Source: an uncultured Armatimonadota bacterium (GTDB lineage Bacteria > Armatimonadota > Fimbriimonadia > Fimbriimonadales > Fimbriimonadaceae). Taken from it: a stretch of DNA of 64,000 bases. The notes below the pieces were generated by a model, which was given only the letters and a program-made list of their open reading frames with translations, searched no databases and was not told the DNA's origin. Positions 11,747 through 21,007 of the stretch are shown piece by piece. The position numbers and the translations under genes were made by a program. The stretch is from assembly GCA_903927345.1 (NCBI GenBank), contig CAIYMO010000030.1, positions 20,332 to 84,331 of the forward strand, read 5' to 3'. Within the stretch, counting starts at the first letter, position 1; every line of letters begins with the position of its first letter.

Positions 11747-12088
11747 CTACTGACTCTGCGTCGGAACCTGCTTTAGGTCCTGAGTTGTCGAGGTTCGAGG
11801 TGGAACGTATTCGGAAGAAGGGCGTCGCCGATCCAGGGAGTCAATGACGCGATTCACGATTGGTTCAACCCAATCAACTTTTGCTAGGGGGCGAAGCATT
11901 GTTACAAGCAGGGATACAACAACCGTGGCTCCCAAAACTGTTCCGAGTCCCGTCCAAAGTCCGCCAACCAACCGCTTCCCAAAGTGAGTTTGGGCTTCGA
12001 CCAACTCGCTCAGAAGTTTGTTCTGCGCCTCAACCTGCTTGGTGAGCCTTTCTATCGCATCCTGAAGGTCTGTCTGAGGCTGTTCCAC
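11747..12088 (-). CDS. Hypothetical coiled-coil/TM protein
   Basis: 113 aa with one TM segment (GLWTGLGTVLGATVVVSLLVTML). Confidence 0.5.
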   Translation of the reverse strand: MEQPQTDLQDAIERLTKQVEAQNKLLSELVEAQTHFGKRLVGGLWTGLGTVLGATVVVSLLVTMLRPLAKVDWVEPIVNRVIDSLDRRRPSSEYVPPRTSTTQDLKQVPTQSQ

Positions 12089-12153
12089 GCTATGAAAGAC
12101 GTTGGTAAGGCAATATTCGTTGCGAGACGCATCTATCCAAGTAATATCCAGGA

Positions 12154-12969
12154 ATGATCACGGCAGTAATCGCAGCGATGTCAATTCGGCTTTGGGAAGG
12201 GGATGCTCCCTATGCACTCGGGAAGGGAGAAAACGACATTCCAACCTTGACCGCCTTCCTGCCAGAAAAACCTTCGAAGACGGCGATTGTGGTTTGTCCA
12301 GGCGGAGCCTATTGGGTGCTGGCTGACCATGAAGGAACGGACTATGCGCAGTATCTCGCTCAGCACGGAGTCGCCGCGTATGTCCTACGTTATCGCCTCG
12401 GTCAGTTTAAGTATCGACATCCTGCCATGCTCGCCGATGCACAGCGTGCAATCCGGAAAGTGAGATCGATGGGTTACCAAACGGTCGGAATAATGGGCTC
12501 CTCCGCAGGTGGACACCTCGCAGGCACGGCAAGCGTTCACTCTGCGTTGGAGGCGTACCCAGCCGCTGATGATATCGATAAACTCTCTCGCCGACCCGAT
12601 TTCGGAATTCTCTGCTACGCCGTCACTGCGCTGGATAAACCTTACGGACACGAGTTTTCGGGCAAACAGTTACTCGGAGAGAATCCTGACCATAAGCTGG
12701 TTGACTTGATGAACTTGCCGAAACAGGTCACAAAGGACACCCCGCCCTGCTTCTTGTGGCACACCCAGGAGGATGACGCAGTCCCACCGCAGAACTCCGA
12801 GCTGTTCGCCGCCGCGATGAGAAAGGCAGGCGTTGAGTGCGAGTACCACGTGTTTGCAAAAGGGAAACACGGCATCGGTCTCACCGACAAAGCTCCCTAC
12901 AAAAATGCCCACCCGTGGGCTGCAAGCTTGATCTTCTGGTTGCAGCAACACGGATGGGCGAGTAAGTAA
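12154..12969 (+). CDS. Alpha/beta hydrolase, acetyl-xylan-esterase/BD-FAE-like
   Basis: IVVCPGGAYWVLADHEGTDYAQYLA, IMGSSAGGHLAGTAS, WHTQEDDAVPPQNS, KHGIGL catalytic context. Confidence 0.88.
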   Translation: MITAVIAAMSIRLWEGDAPYALGKGENDIPTLTAFLPEKPSKTAIVVCPGGAYWVLADHEGTDYAQYLAQHGVAAYVLRYRLGQFKYRHPAMLADAQRAIRKVRSMGYQTVGIMGSSAGGHLAGTASVHSALEAYPAADDIDKLSRRPDFGILCYAVTALDKPYGHEFSGKQLLGENPDHKLVDLMNLPKQVTKDTPPCFLWHTQEDDAVPPQNSELFAAAMRKAGVECEYHVFAKGKHGIGLTDKAPYKNAHPWAASLIFWLQQHGWASK

Positions 12970-12970
12970 C

Positions 12971-13414
12971 TTACTTATTAGCTTTAGTGAACGTCATGCT
13001 CGCATCGCCGCCCTTCTCGTCTTTGGCGGTGTAGGTCGCAACGTCGCCTTCGAACTTGACAGTTCCGGTGAGCTTGGATTTCAGGCCTTCCATTTGACCC
13101 TTGTTGGCATCGATCATCGGCTTCAGTGCTGCTGGAATCGAGGACTCATCCAACTTGGCGGTGGTGATGTTGATCTCCAGTTTTTCGCCCGAAAGGGTGT
13201 ACGTTCCCGACATATCCATCTTGATCGGAGCTCCGCCGGTTGGCAGAGGCAGTTCCATCTTGATGACAACGTTTGAGCCAGAGAAGTTTGCTGTTGACTT
13301 TGCGCCGTTTGGCATCTTGCCGCCCGAGACATCGTAGTCACCGGACAGCGAAGGACCGCCGCAACCGACGAGAGCTATGGCAAAAAGGGAAGAGGCGGCA
13401 AGAATACGTCGCAT
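12971..13414 (-). CDS. Lipoprotein, hypothetical
   Basis: MRRILAASSLFAIALVGCGG lipobox; start 13414 preferred over the 13504 ORF start. Confidence 0.75.
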   Translation of the reverse strand: MRRILAASSLFAIALVGCGGPSLSGDYDVSGGKMPNGAKSTANFSGSNVVIKMELPLPTGGAPIKMDMSGTYTLSGEKLEINITTAKLDESSIPAALKPMIDANKGQMEGLKSKLTGTVKFEGDVATYTAKDEKGGDASMTFTKANK

Positions 13415-13449
13415 GCCATCGTTATACACGCTTTGCTCCTCCCTAAGTA

Positions 13450-14418
13450 CTATTCGGAGAGAATTGCGTAGTAGCCGACGTCCTTGCCACGTCGGTTTCC
13501 CCAACCCGTGACGTAGATGCGCTTGCCAACATGGGCGATTCCGTTGATGCTCTCAAAGTTCCAACCGGGAAATGCTGTCTCGAGTCGAAATGCTTCCTTG
13601 CCTTTCCAGATGACGGCGTCGTTTCCGCAATATCCCCCGATAAACAGACCATCCTCGGAAATGCACTTTGCCACGGCCGTCTTTCGGCCCAAGTTGGTGA
13701 GGAAGTAGATTTGTCCACCTTTCCAATAGACCGCGTTGCTTGAGTCGACCCCGGAAGCTGCGCCGACAATTATTGAACCGTCTCCGCTGATATCGTTTGC
13801 GGTCGAGTCTGTATGAATTTTGCCAATCGGCAAAAGCTCGGAGGATTTGAAATCGGTTCGGTAGGCGCGAACACTCGTGTCGACGCTGCTGATCCCGCAA
13901 GCGGCCGTGCCGTCTCGCGAAATTGCCAAAGCTATACTGCTCGAATCAGGCACCGGGGATGGAATTTCCTTAATGCCGTTCTCTTTATGCCAAACGAAAG
14001 CTCGGTTTTGGGTCGCAGCTTGGCTGTATCCAACGACGGTACTCCCGTCGCCACTGACGTCGTAGGCAAACGAGTCAATATCGCCTTTCAGCTTGCCAAT
14101 CAGTTGGAACCCTGAAGATCGACTGTAGCGGTAAGCCTGTCCGGCCTTTCCAACGATGACGCTTCCGTCTCGGCTGGCTCCTTGCGCATAGAAGTCGAGA
14201 ATTGACTTATCGGGGCTTGGCTTAAACTTCGCGATCTCACTTCCTCGCCAGACAAACGCATTGCCGGGTGCAAATTGACCAATGACCACCTTTCCGTCGG
14301 CGCTCAAAGCGTAAGGGTGCGGCTGAGGTGTTCCCGGATAACTGGGCAACTGGGTGACCCGAACCGCGGTGAGTCCAAGGAACGCAAGCAACATAAGACA
14401 ATTGTTGGCGCCAACCAC
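13450..14418 (-). CDS. HAF-repeat-like secreted beta-propeller protein
   Basis: Repeated motifs AYDVSGDGSTVVGYSQA, ANDISGDGSIIVGAASG, AKCISEDGLFIGGYCG. Confidence 0.75.
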   Translation of the reverse strand: MVGANNCLMLLAFLGLTAVRVTQLPSYPGTPQPHPYALSADGKVVIGQFAPGNAFVWRGSEIAKFKPSPDKSILDFYAQGASRDGSVIVGKAGQAYRYSRSSGFQLIGKLKGDIDSFAYDVSGDGSTVVGYSQAATQNRAFVWHKENGIKEIPSPVPDSSSIALAISRDGTAACGISSVDTSVRAYRTDFKSSELLPIGKIHTDSTANDISGDGSIIVGAASGVDSSNAVYWKGGQIYFLTNLGRKTAVAKCISEDGLFIGGYCGNDAVIWKGKEAFRLETAFPGWNFESINGIAHVGKRIYVTGWGNRRGKDVGYYAILSE

Positions 14419-14433
14419 GCTAAACTTGTATGA

Positions 14434-15096
14434 GTGAACTGGATTTCGGCGATTTCGGAACTTGAACTAAGCCTTTCGCCGGAGCAGTTGTCGATGTTCT
14501 CGGTTTTTGAAGCCGATCTTTATGATCGAAACCAGGTCATGAACCTCACGCGCGTCCCCAAAGAGGAGTGCGGAGTGAGACACTTTCTCGATTCGTTGCT
14601 CCTCTCGCCTCTCATCGGCGATGGACAACGCGTTGTTGACATCGGCACGGGTCCGGGATTTCCTGCGTGGCCCCTGGCCTGCGCCCGTCCCGATCTCTCG
14701 GTGACGGCTATCGACTCGAGCGGAAAGATGCTCGGCTTCCTTGCCCGTCATCCTCTGCCCAATTTAGAGATCGTCAACGACCGAGCTGAATCGTGGGGAA
14801 GAAGAGAGAAGTTTGATGTGGCGACTGGCCGCGCAGTGGCTCCACTTGGCATTCAGCTAGAACTCTCTGCGCCTGTCGTTCGGCTCGGAGGGCTAGTCAT
14901 CCCCATGCGTACCCCGAACGATGTGTTTGAGTTGGAGTCATTGAAGGGACTCGGTCTGGAATTGGTCAGCATCGAGCGCCAGGTCCTGCCCGGAACCGAC
15001 ATTGAGCGAGTCTTCCCGATCTACAAAAAAATCGCCGCCACACCGCGCAAGTATCCACGCGATTGGGCGACGATTCGTAAGAAGCCGTTGAACTAA
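14434..15096 (+). CDS. rsmG: 16S rRNA (guanine-N7) methyltransferase
   Basis: 220 aa; YDRNQVMNLTRVPKEECGVRHFLDSLLL, VVDIGTGPGFPAWPLACARPDL, VATGRAVAPL. Confidence 0.93.
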   Translation: MNWISAISELELSLSPEQLSMFSVFEADLYDRNQVMNLTRVPKEECGVRHFLDSLLLSPLIGDGQRVVDIGTGPGFPAWPLACARPDLSVTAIDSSGKMLGFLARHPLPNLEIVNDRAESWGRREKFDVATGRAVAPLGIQLELSAPVVRLGGLVIPMRTPNDVFELESLKGLGLELVSIERQVLPGTDIERVFPIYKKIAATPRKYPRDWATIRKKPLN

Positions 15097-16304
15097 ATTC
15101 TTCTGAGCTGCAGCTCGACGTTGCCAGTGACGGCACTGACGTCGATAGTTCCAGTTCCGTCTCCGAGTCGACCGGTGACTCGCTGATCGTTCTGAGCTCG
15201 GTCAGTGAGTTCGATATCGGTCGATGTAACCCCTCGGAGAGTCGTCAACGCGACTCGCGCATCGGAGCCATCAGCAACTTGAACGTGAGCATTTCCGCTC
15301 ACCGTCCGCACACTGACCGTGCCATTGACCGGCTCGACTAAGTCGACGGTGACATTGCCCGAGACTGCCTCAGCGGCAATGGTTTTGCCTTTGCTGCTCA
15401 GAACTGCGATGTTTCCGCTGGAGGATCGAAGATTCATATTCGCATCGCATTCACGAACCTTGATGTCTCCCGACTTGTTCTCGATGTAGAGATTCGGAGA
15501 TTGTGCTTCCTCAACGGTGACATCACCTGCCGCAACAACGATCTCGACAACTCCGCTGACTCGCTTGACATCAACAATGCCGTCAGTGCTCTTGATCCGG
15601 CACGAATTCTTCGTGTCGCGAACGAAGACGTCACCCGTATCCGACTTGACGTCCACGGCCGGAGTTGCTGCGACATGAATCTCCAGATCAACTTCAAGTC
15701 CGCTGACCTGGGGTTGACGGATGACGACACCATGATCCGACCCCTCAACGACGAGCGTGTAAACATCGGCCTTCGCCTTTGCGTCCTCTATCGTTGCTCC
15801 GCGCACCTTGGCTTTAGCGATCACATACGACTCGACAGAGTCCGCAATGATTTGAACATCACCGCATCCGTTCTCGACCGAAAGGCTCTGACCTTCCGTA
15901 ATCGTGAATGGCAACCGGAGCTCTCGCGTCGCCGTGCTGAATAGCCAGCCGACATCGAATCGGCCTTTGCTTACATCCTTTAGGCCTGCCTTCAGCGCAT
16001 CGAGGCCCTTCTTTGCCGAAGAACGTGCCCCCTCGGAGACTTCGTTCCAGTCAATCTTCTCGGTGACTTCCTTGCCGAGTTTCTCGATTGAGTCAACGAT
16101 GCTCTTGAACGGATCTCGCGCCCGGGACTCGGTTGCGTATTCCTGGGCGCCCGCACTCTCGTAGGCTTCCTTGGGAGGTGGTGGTGGCACGTTTCCATCC
16201 TCGGACGCCGAATTGTAGAACGCGTCGATCAGGTCAGCGGCATCCTCGGGAGAAAGTTTCCCCTCGGCCACCAGTTTATTAATTCGTTTGATCTCTTCTT
16301 TCAA
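15093..16304 (-). CDS. DUF4097-like beta-helical protein with N-terminal SHOCT-like segment
   Basis: Repeating SGNVTVDLVEPVNGTVSVRTVSGNAHV-type strands; N-terminal INKLVAEGKLSPEDAADLIDAF. Confidence 0.75.
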   Translation of the reverse strand: MKEEIKRINKLVAEGKLSPEDAADLIDAFYNSASEDGNVPPPPPKEAYESAGAQEYATESRARDPFKSIVDSIEKLGKEVTEKIDWNEVSEGARSSAKKGLDALKAGLKDVSKGRFDVGWLFSTATRELRLPFTITEGQSLSVENGCGDVQIIADSVESYVIAKAKVRGATIEDAKAKADVYTLVVEGSDHGVVIRQPQVSGLEVDLEIHVAATPAVDVKSDTGDVFVRDTKNSCRIKSTDGIVDVKRVSGVVEIVVAAGDVTVEEAQSPNLYIENKSGDIKVRECDANMNLRSSSGNIAVLSSKGKTIAAEAVSGNVTVDLVEPVNGTVSVRTVSGNAHVQVADGSDARVALTTLRGVTSTDIELTDRAQNDQRVTGRLGDGTGTIDVSAVTGNVELQLRRI

Positions 16305-16738
16305 CTCAATACCCCCAGTTTCTTCTTTGCTTCATCAGCGGTGATCTCACCCTTCTCAAGCTGTTCCAAAATTTTCTTACGCTTGTCGGCGTTCTTATCG
16401 CTCCGCTCTCGCGTTTCAATAGGGCTTAAGTTCAGGGCACCCAACAACGTGTCGAGCCTCGCCCGTGCAGTTGGATAGCTGATTCCAAGCTCTCGCTCAA
16501 CTCCATTGAGCATGCCTCGACATCTCAAAAAGACTTCGAGGAAATCGAGTTGCTCCGTATCCAGCTTCGCATACCGTGGAATCTCAAAGTTTCCCCGAAT
16601 GGTGATGCCGGTCTCCTCGCTCGTCAGCTCGCTGATGAACAGTTCGCCACCGCTCACTGGATCCTTGTGCGGAATTCTGTGCATTCGATTTCTCTCCATA
16701 TGTGCCTGTTTACTTTCTAATGGTCGGACGCGTTGCAT
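16301..16738 (-). CDS. DUF2089-like regulatory protein
   Basis: FLEVFLRCRGMLNGVERELGISYPTARARLDTLLGAL helix-turn-helix; 4-nt overlap with the DUF4097 gene. Exact start uncertain. Confidence 0.75.
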   Translation of the reverse strand: MQRVRPLESKQAHMERNRMHRIPHKDPVSGGELFISELTSEETGITIRGNFEIPRYAKLDTEQLDFLEVFLRCRGMLNGVERELGISYPTARARLDTLLGALNLSPIETRERSDKNADKRKKILEQLEKGEITADEAKKKLGVLS

Positions 16739-16796
16739 CCATCTTGATTGTTTGATGATGATTTTATTGATTAGTTCGCTTGGTAGACTAAGAATT

Positions 16797-18281
16797 ATGA
16801 AATCTTCACTTGAGATTTTGAAGAATCGAATGGGCGATGTGAACGCCTTGGGCGCAGCAATGGCGATGATGGACTGGGACCAACAGACCTACATGCCACG
16901 GGGCGGAGCCGAGGCTCGTGCCAACCACTTGGAGTGCCTTTCCAAGCTGCGCCACGAGATGTTCACCGCTGACGAAACTAGAGCGGCCGTTGAAGGTGCT
17001 CGTTCCGAAGCATCAAGTGAAGACGAAGTCGCTCTGATCCGCGTGATCGCTCGTGACCTCGATCTCGCCACCAAGCTTCCATCGGAGCTAGTAGCCCGAA
17101 AGACGAAGCTCTCAGCAATCGCTCACGAAGAGTGGGTTCGAGCTCGGACTCACGATGACTTCGACGGTTTCTCCTCGACTCTCGAGCAGATGTTCGACAT
17201 CGTTAAAGAAGAAGCCCACCACCTTGGCTTTACGGACCACATCTACGACGCAGTCACCGACCAGTACGAAGAGGGAGCAACCGCCGCGGATTGGAAGAAA
17301 ATGTTCGAGGCTATTAAAGGTCCTCAGGTCGAGCTGGTCAAAGCCATCCAAGAAGCTGGCCACGTCGATGACTCACGACTCTACGGAGAATGGGACCGCA
17401 ACAAGCAGAGTCAATTCACCGAGAAAATTGTCTCCAAGATCGGATTCGACTTCAACCGAGGTCGACAAGACACTGCTCCACACCCCTTCTGCACCGGCTG
17501 GTCAGTAGGCGATATCCGACTCACCACCCGCTACAAGCCGTACCTCGGCTCGGCAATCTTCGGCTCTCTTCACGAGGCAGGTCACGGAATGTACGAGCAA
17601 GGTTCGCCCGTAGAATGGGACCTCACCTCTCTCGCTGGCGGAGTTTCGCTCGGTGTCCATGAGAGCCAGAGTCGCACCTGGGAGAACATTGTTGGACGAA
17701 GCGAAGCCTTCTGGTCGCACTTCCTTCCAAGCTTGCAGGAAACCTTCCCCCAGATCGCCGATATCAACCTCGGTTCATTCATGCAGATGATCAACAAGGT
17801 TGAGCCATCGCTCATCCGTGTTGAAGCAGACGAACTTACTTACAACCTCCACGTTCTCGTTCGATTCGAAATCGAGTGCGCCGTTCTCGAAGGTTCGCTT
17901 GAAATCAAGGACCTTCCTGAAGCGTGGAACGCTAAGTACGAGGAATACCTCGGCATTCGACCGCCAAACGACGCGCAAGGATGTCTCCAAGACGTGCACT
18001 GGTCGATGGGATCCATCGGATACTTTCCAACCTACTCGATGGGCAACATCCTGAGCTACCAGATCTGGAACGCTCTCGAGAAGGATGTCAAGAATCCGTT
18101 CGACCTTATCGCGAACGGCGAGTTCGAGCCGATTCTTGGTTGGCTCCAACAAAACATCTACTCAAAGGGGCGCAAGTACACGCCAAAGGACCTTATCAAG
18201 AACGCCACCGGCGAAGAGATGAACGCTAAGTACTACCTCGACGGCCTTGGCGCGAAGTACCGCAAGCTCTACAACCTGTAA
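16797..18281 (+). CDS. Carboxypeptidase Taq (M32 family)
   Basis: MDWDQQTYMPRGGAEAR, SLHEAGHGMYEQG, GIRPPNDAQGCLQDVHWSMGSIGYFPTYSMGN. Start 16797 chosen over the 16506 ORF start. Confidence 0.95.
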   Translation: MKSSLEILKNRMGDVNALGAAMAMMDWDQQTYMPRGGAEARANHLECLSKLRHEMFTADETRAAVEGARSEASSEDEVALIRVIARDLDLATKLPSELVARKTKLSAIAHEEWVRARTHDDFDGFSSTLEQMFDIVKEEAHHLGFTDHIYDAVTDQYEEGATAADWKKMFEAIKGPQVELVKAIQEAGHVDDSRLYGEWDRNKQSQFTEKIVSKIGFDFNRGRQDTAPHPFCTGWSVGDIRLTTRYKPYLGSAIFGSLHEAGHGMYEQGSPVEWDLTSLAGGVSLGVHESQSRTWENIVGRSEAFWSHFLPSLQETFPQIADINLGSFMQMINKVEPSLIRVEADELTYNLHVLVRFEIECAVLEGSLEIKDLPEAWNAKYEEYLGIRPPNDAQGCLQDVHWSMGSIGYFPTYSMGNILSYQIWNALEKDVKNPFDLIANGEFEPILGWLQQNIYSKGRKYTPKDLIKNATGEEMNAKYYLDGLGAKYRKLYNL

Positions 18282-18293
18282 GCAACGAGCAGT

Positions 18294-18328
18294 GAGTCTT
18301 CAGTCAGGCAAATCCTGACTGAAGACTC
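18294..18328. terminator. Intergenic hairpin between convergent M32 and trpE genes
   Basis: Perfect 15-bp stem GAGTCTTCAGTCAGG-CAAAT-CCTGACTGAAGACTC; no clear T-tract. Confidence 0.65.
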
Positions 18329-18332
18329 GATC

Positions 18333-19799
18333 TTAGAGACCCGCGTTCGCCTGCTTCAAGGCGTTCAAACACGCCCGAGCCTTGTTGCAAGCCTCGGTGT
18401 ATTCATAAGACGGGTCGCTGTCGAACACGACTCCGCATCCGGCCTGAACATAGCCCACGTCACCTTTTTTGTAAATCGTCCGCAGGGCGATACACAGGTC
18501 GACGTTTCCGTCGAATCCAATCACGCCGACTGAGCCCGCATAAGCGCCGCGCCGAGTGGGTTCAAGTTCATCGATGACCTGCATCGCCCGAACTTTTGGA
18601 GCACCGGAAACTGTTCCAGCAGGGAAGGCGGCACGAATAAGATCGTATCCATCCTTATCTTTAGCAAGGTCGCCTGTCACGTCGGAGACGATATGCATTA
18701 CGTGGCTGTACTTTTCAATGACCATCAAGTCGTTGACATTTACCGAGCCATACTTGCAAACCCGGCCGAGGTCGTTGCGACCAAGATCAATCAGCATGAT
18801 GTGCTCGGCTCGCTCCTTCTCGTCGGCGAGCAAGTCGCGCGCAAGAGTTAGGTCTTCCTCTTCCGTCTGACCTCTCCAACGAGTTCCGGCGATTGGTCGA
18901 ACGCGAGCTTTTTCGTCATGGAGCGAAACCAAAATCTCGGGGGAGGCACCAATCAACTCAAAGTCCTCAAATCGAAGCAGGAACATGTAAGGCGATGGAT
19001 TGATGGACCTAAGCGCCCGGTAAGTCGAAAGCGGGTGAGAAACTCCCGTGACGTTGAATCGCACCGAAGGAACCATTTGGAAGGCATCCCCCGCCGCAAT
19101 GTACTCCTTCATCTTGGTGACAGTGTCTTCAAACTGCTGCTGAGTCTGGTTCTGGGTGACCACAGGATCTGGCTTCGTATCTACAGGAAGCGCCGGCAGT
19201 GGAGCCCTAAGTCGCGCGATGACCCAGTCAATCTCTTCTTGCGCGGTTTCATAGCCTTCTTCGGTACCGTCGGTGACGTAAAGAACCCGAATAATGTGCT
19301 TCACGTGGTCGAAGACGACGACCAACTGGCAGATCATCATCGCCAGGTCTTCTGCGCCAAGGTCATCCGTGCAGGTATCTGGCAGACACTCGAAGTACCG
19401 AACGATGTCGTATCCCATCATCCCAACCGCACCACCAAGGAAGTGCTTCATTCCCGGAAGCGGCAGTGGGTCAACCTGATCGAGTTCTCGCTTCAGAACA
19501 TGGAGCGGATCTTCGCCGGTTTCAAGGGTTGACGTCACGGTCCCATTGGCATCGGTGATCCTCAGATCGCCGTTCTTCGAGCGAATGATCTTGCGCGGCC
19601 GAACGCCGAGAATCGAGTATCGCCCGACCTGTTCGCCGCCCGTCACTGACTCAAGCAAGAATGAGTTCACTTGATCGTGCGACAGTTTCCAGTATGCGCT
19701 CACCGGGGTTTCGACATCCGCAAGGATGTCCTGGTAGACCGGAATCGCCTTTCCACGCTTGGCTAGCCGCAGATAATCTGGAAGTTCGGGGGTGAGCAT
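18333..19799 (-). CDS. trpE: Anthranilate synthase component I
   Basis: SPEILVSLHDEKARVRPIAGTRWRG, HIMLIDLGRNDLGRV, FPAGTVSGAPKVRAMQVIDELEPTRRGAYAGSVG. Confidence 0.95.
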   Translation of the reverse strand: MLTPELPDYLRLAKRGKAIPVYQDILADVETPVSAYWKLSHDQVNSFLLESVTGGEQVGRYSILGVRPRKIIRSKNGDLRITDANGTVTSTLETGEDPLHVLKRELDQVDPLPLPGMKHFLGGAVGMMGYDIVRYFECLPDTCTDDLGAEDLAMMICQLVVVFDHVKHIIRVLYVTDGTEEGYETAQEEIDWVIARLRAPLPALPVDTKPDPVVTQNQTQQQFEDTVTKMKEYIAAGDAFQMVPSVRFNVTGVSHPLSTYRALRSINPSPYMFLLRFEDFELIGASPEILVSLHDEKARVRPIAGTRWRGQTEEEDLTLARDLLADEKERAEHIMLIDLGRNDLGRVCKYGSVNVNDLMVIEKYSHVMHIVSDVTGDLAKDKDGYDLIRAAFPAGTVSGAPKVRAMQVIDELEPTRRGAYAGSVGVIGFDGNVDLCIALRTIYKKGDVGYVQAGCGVVFDSDPSYEYTEACNKARACLNALKQANAGL

Positions 19800-19847
19800 C
19801 TAGGCTTAGGATATTACTCGGATGAAGGGATGTGACAAACTAGGATC

Positions 19848-20444
19848 GTGCCAGGATTTACCACTCATATCGGCAAGATCGCGGTTTTGAACCAAGATCA
19901 GGTGGACACCGACCGAATTATTCCCGCCCGTTTTCTTTCTCGGGTGAGCAAGGCCGGATACGGTGAGCTTGTCTTTAGCGACGTGCGAGGTGGAGATTTC
20001 CCACTCGACCAGCCTGAAGCAGCGGGTGCATCCATCCTGGTTGTCGGCACAAACTTTGGTTGCGGCTCCTCGCGTGAGCATGCCGTGTGGGCCATTCAAC
20101 AGGCTGGGTTTGCCTGCGTGATCTCACGACGTGATGCTGATTCACCTGGATACAGCGATATCTTTCGGGGCAACGCCGCGAACTGCGGAATGTTGCTGAT
20201 CGAGCTTAATCCAACCGACCACGCCAAGCTCGTTGCTGCTGGCTCAGGCTCGTCCGTCACGGTTAACCTCCCTGACCAGACCGTGCTCATCGGCACTGAG
20301 GAGTTGAAGTTTGAAATCTCCGAAGCTACAAAGCTCGCCCTAATCGCTGGTCTTGATTTGATCGGGACAACCTTGCAATACGACGAACTAATCGCCGACT
20401 ACGAAGCCACTAAACTCGCTTTCGTTCCATCCGCTGTCGCATGA
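19848..20444 (+). CDS. leuD: 3-isopropylmalate dehydratase small subunit
   Basis: VDTDRIIPARFL, VGTNFGCGSSREHAVWAIQQAGFACVIS; GTG start. Confidence 0.9.
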   Translation: MPGFTTHIGKIAVLNQDQVDTDRIIPARFLSRVSKAGYGELVFSDVRGGDFPLDQPEAAGASILVVGTNFGCGSSREHAVWAIQQAGFACVISRRDADSPGYSDIFRGNAANCGMLLIELNPTDHAKLVAAGSGSSVTVNLPDQTVLIGTEELKFEISEATKLALIAGLDLIGTTLQYDELIADYEATKLAFVPSAVA

Positions 20445-20986
20445 AAAAACTTTTCCTCATCGCCCTTCCGCTCTTAGTGATCGGCTGCCAAAAGGAAGCT
20501 TCTGCCCCTGCGGCGTCCTCTGCTCCTGGAGATACATCTTCAGCCCCAGTTGACGCCGGTTTCAACCCCGACCGGATCAACCAGCTCAAGGACCTTAAGA
20601 CAGTCTCCATTGAGGCCCCCAAAGGCACCATGAAGCTCTGGATCATGGATACGCCGAGCGCACGTCAGGAAGGGATGATGTTTCTCGTGGATCGTGAGGT
20701 CAAGGACGACGAAGGCATGATCTTCGTCTTCCCCGAGACCCAGCCGGACGACGGCAAGCACGGTTTCTGGATGCACAACACGCCGCTCGGACTCGACATT
20801 GCGTATGTCGGCAAAGACAAGAAGATCGTCAGCATCGCTCAAGGTCAGCCCCACAACGACACCATGCTTGATCCGAAAGGAGAGTATCTCTACGTCATCG
20901 AACTCAAGCTCGGCCTCGCCGAGCGGATGGGGCTCAAAGTAGGCGATAAAGTAAAAATCCCCGAAACTCTCCGAACGGATGAGTGA
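20441..20986 (+). CDS. DUF192 family lipoprotein
   Basis: Lipobox LLVIGCQK; MDTPSARQEGMMFLVDREVKDDEGMIFVFPETQ...GFWMHNTPLGLDIAYVGKD. Confidence 0.88.
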   Translation: MKKLFLIALPLLVIGCQKEASAPAASSAPGDTSSAPVDAGFNPDRINQLKDLKTVSIEAPKGTMKLWIMDTPSARQEGMMFLVDREVKDDEGMIFVFPETQPDDGKHGFWMHNTPLGLDIAYVGKDKKIVSIAQGQPHNDTMLDPKGEYLYVIELKLGLAERMGLKVGDKVKIPETLRTDE

Positions 20987-21007
20987 CGTGAGTCCGTCTC
21001 GTTTACT

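Noticed and set aside
18918-19532. 204-aa + strand ORF opposite trpE
   Set aside because: Antisense to well-conserved trpE; arginine/histidine-rich shadow frame.
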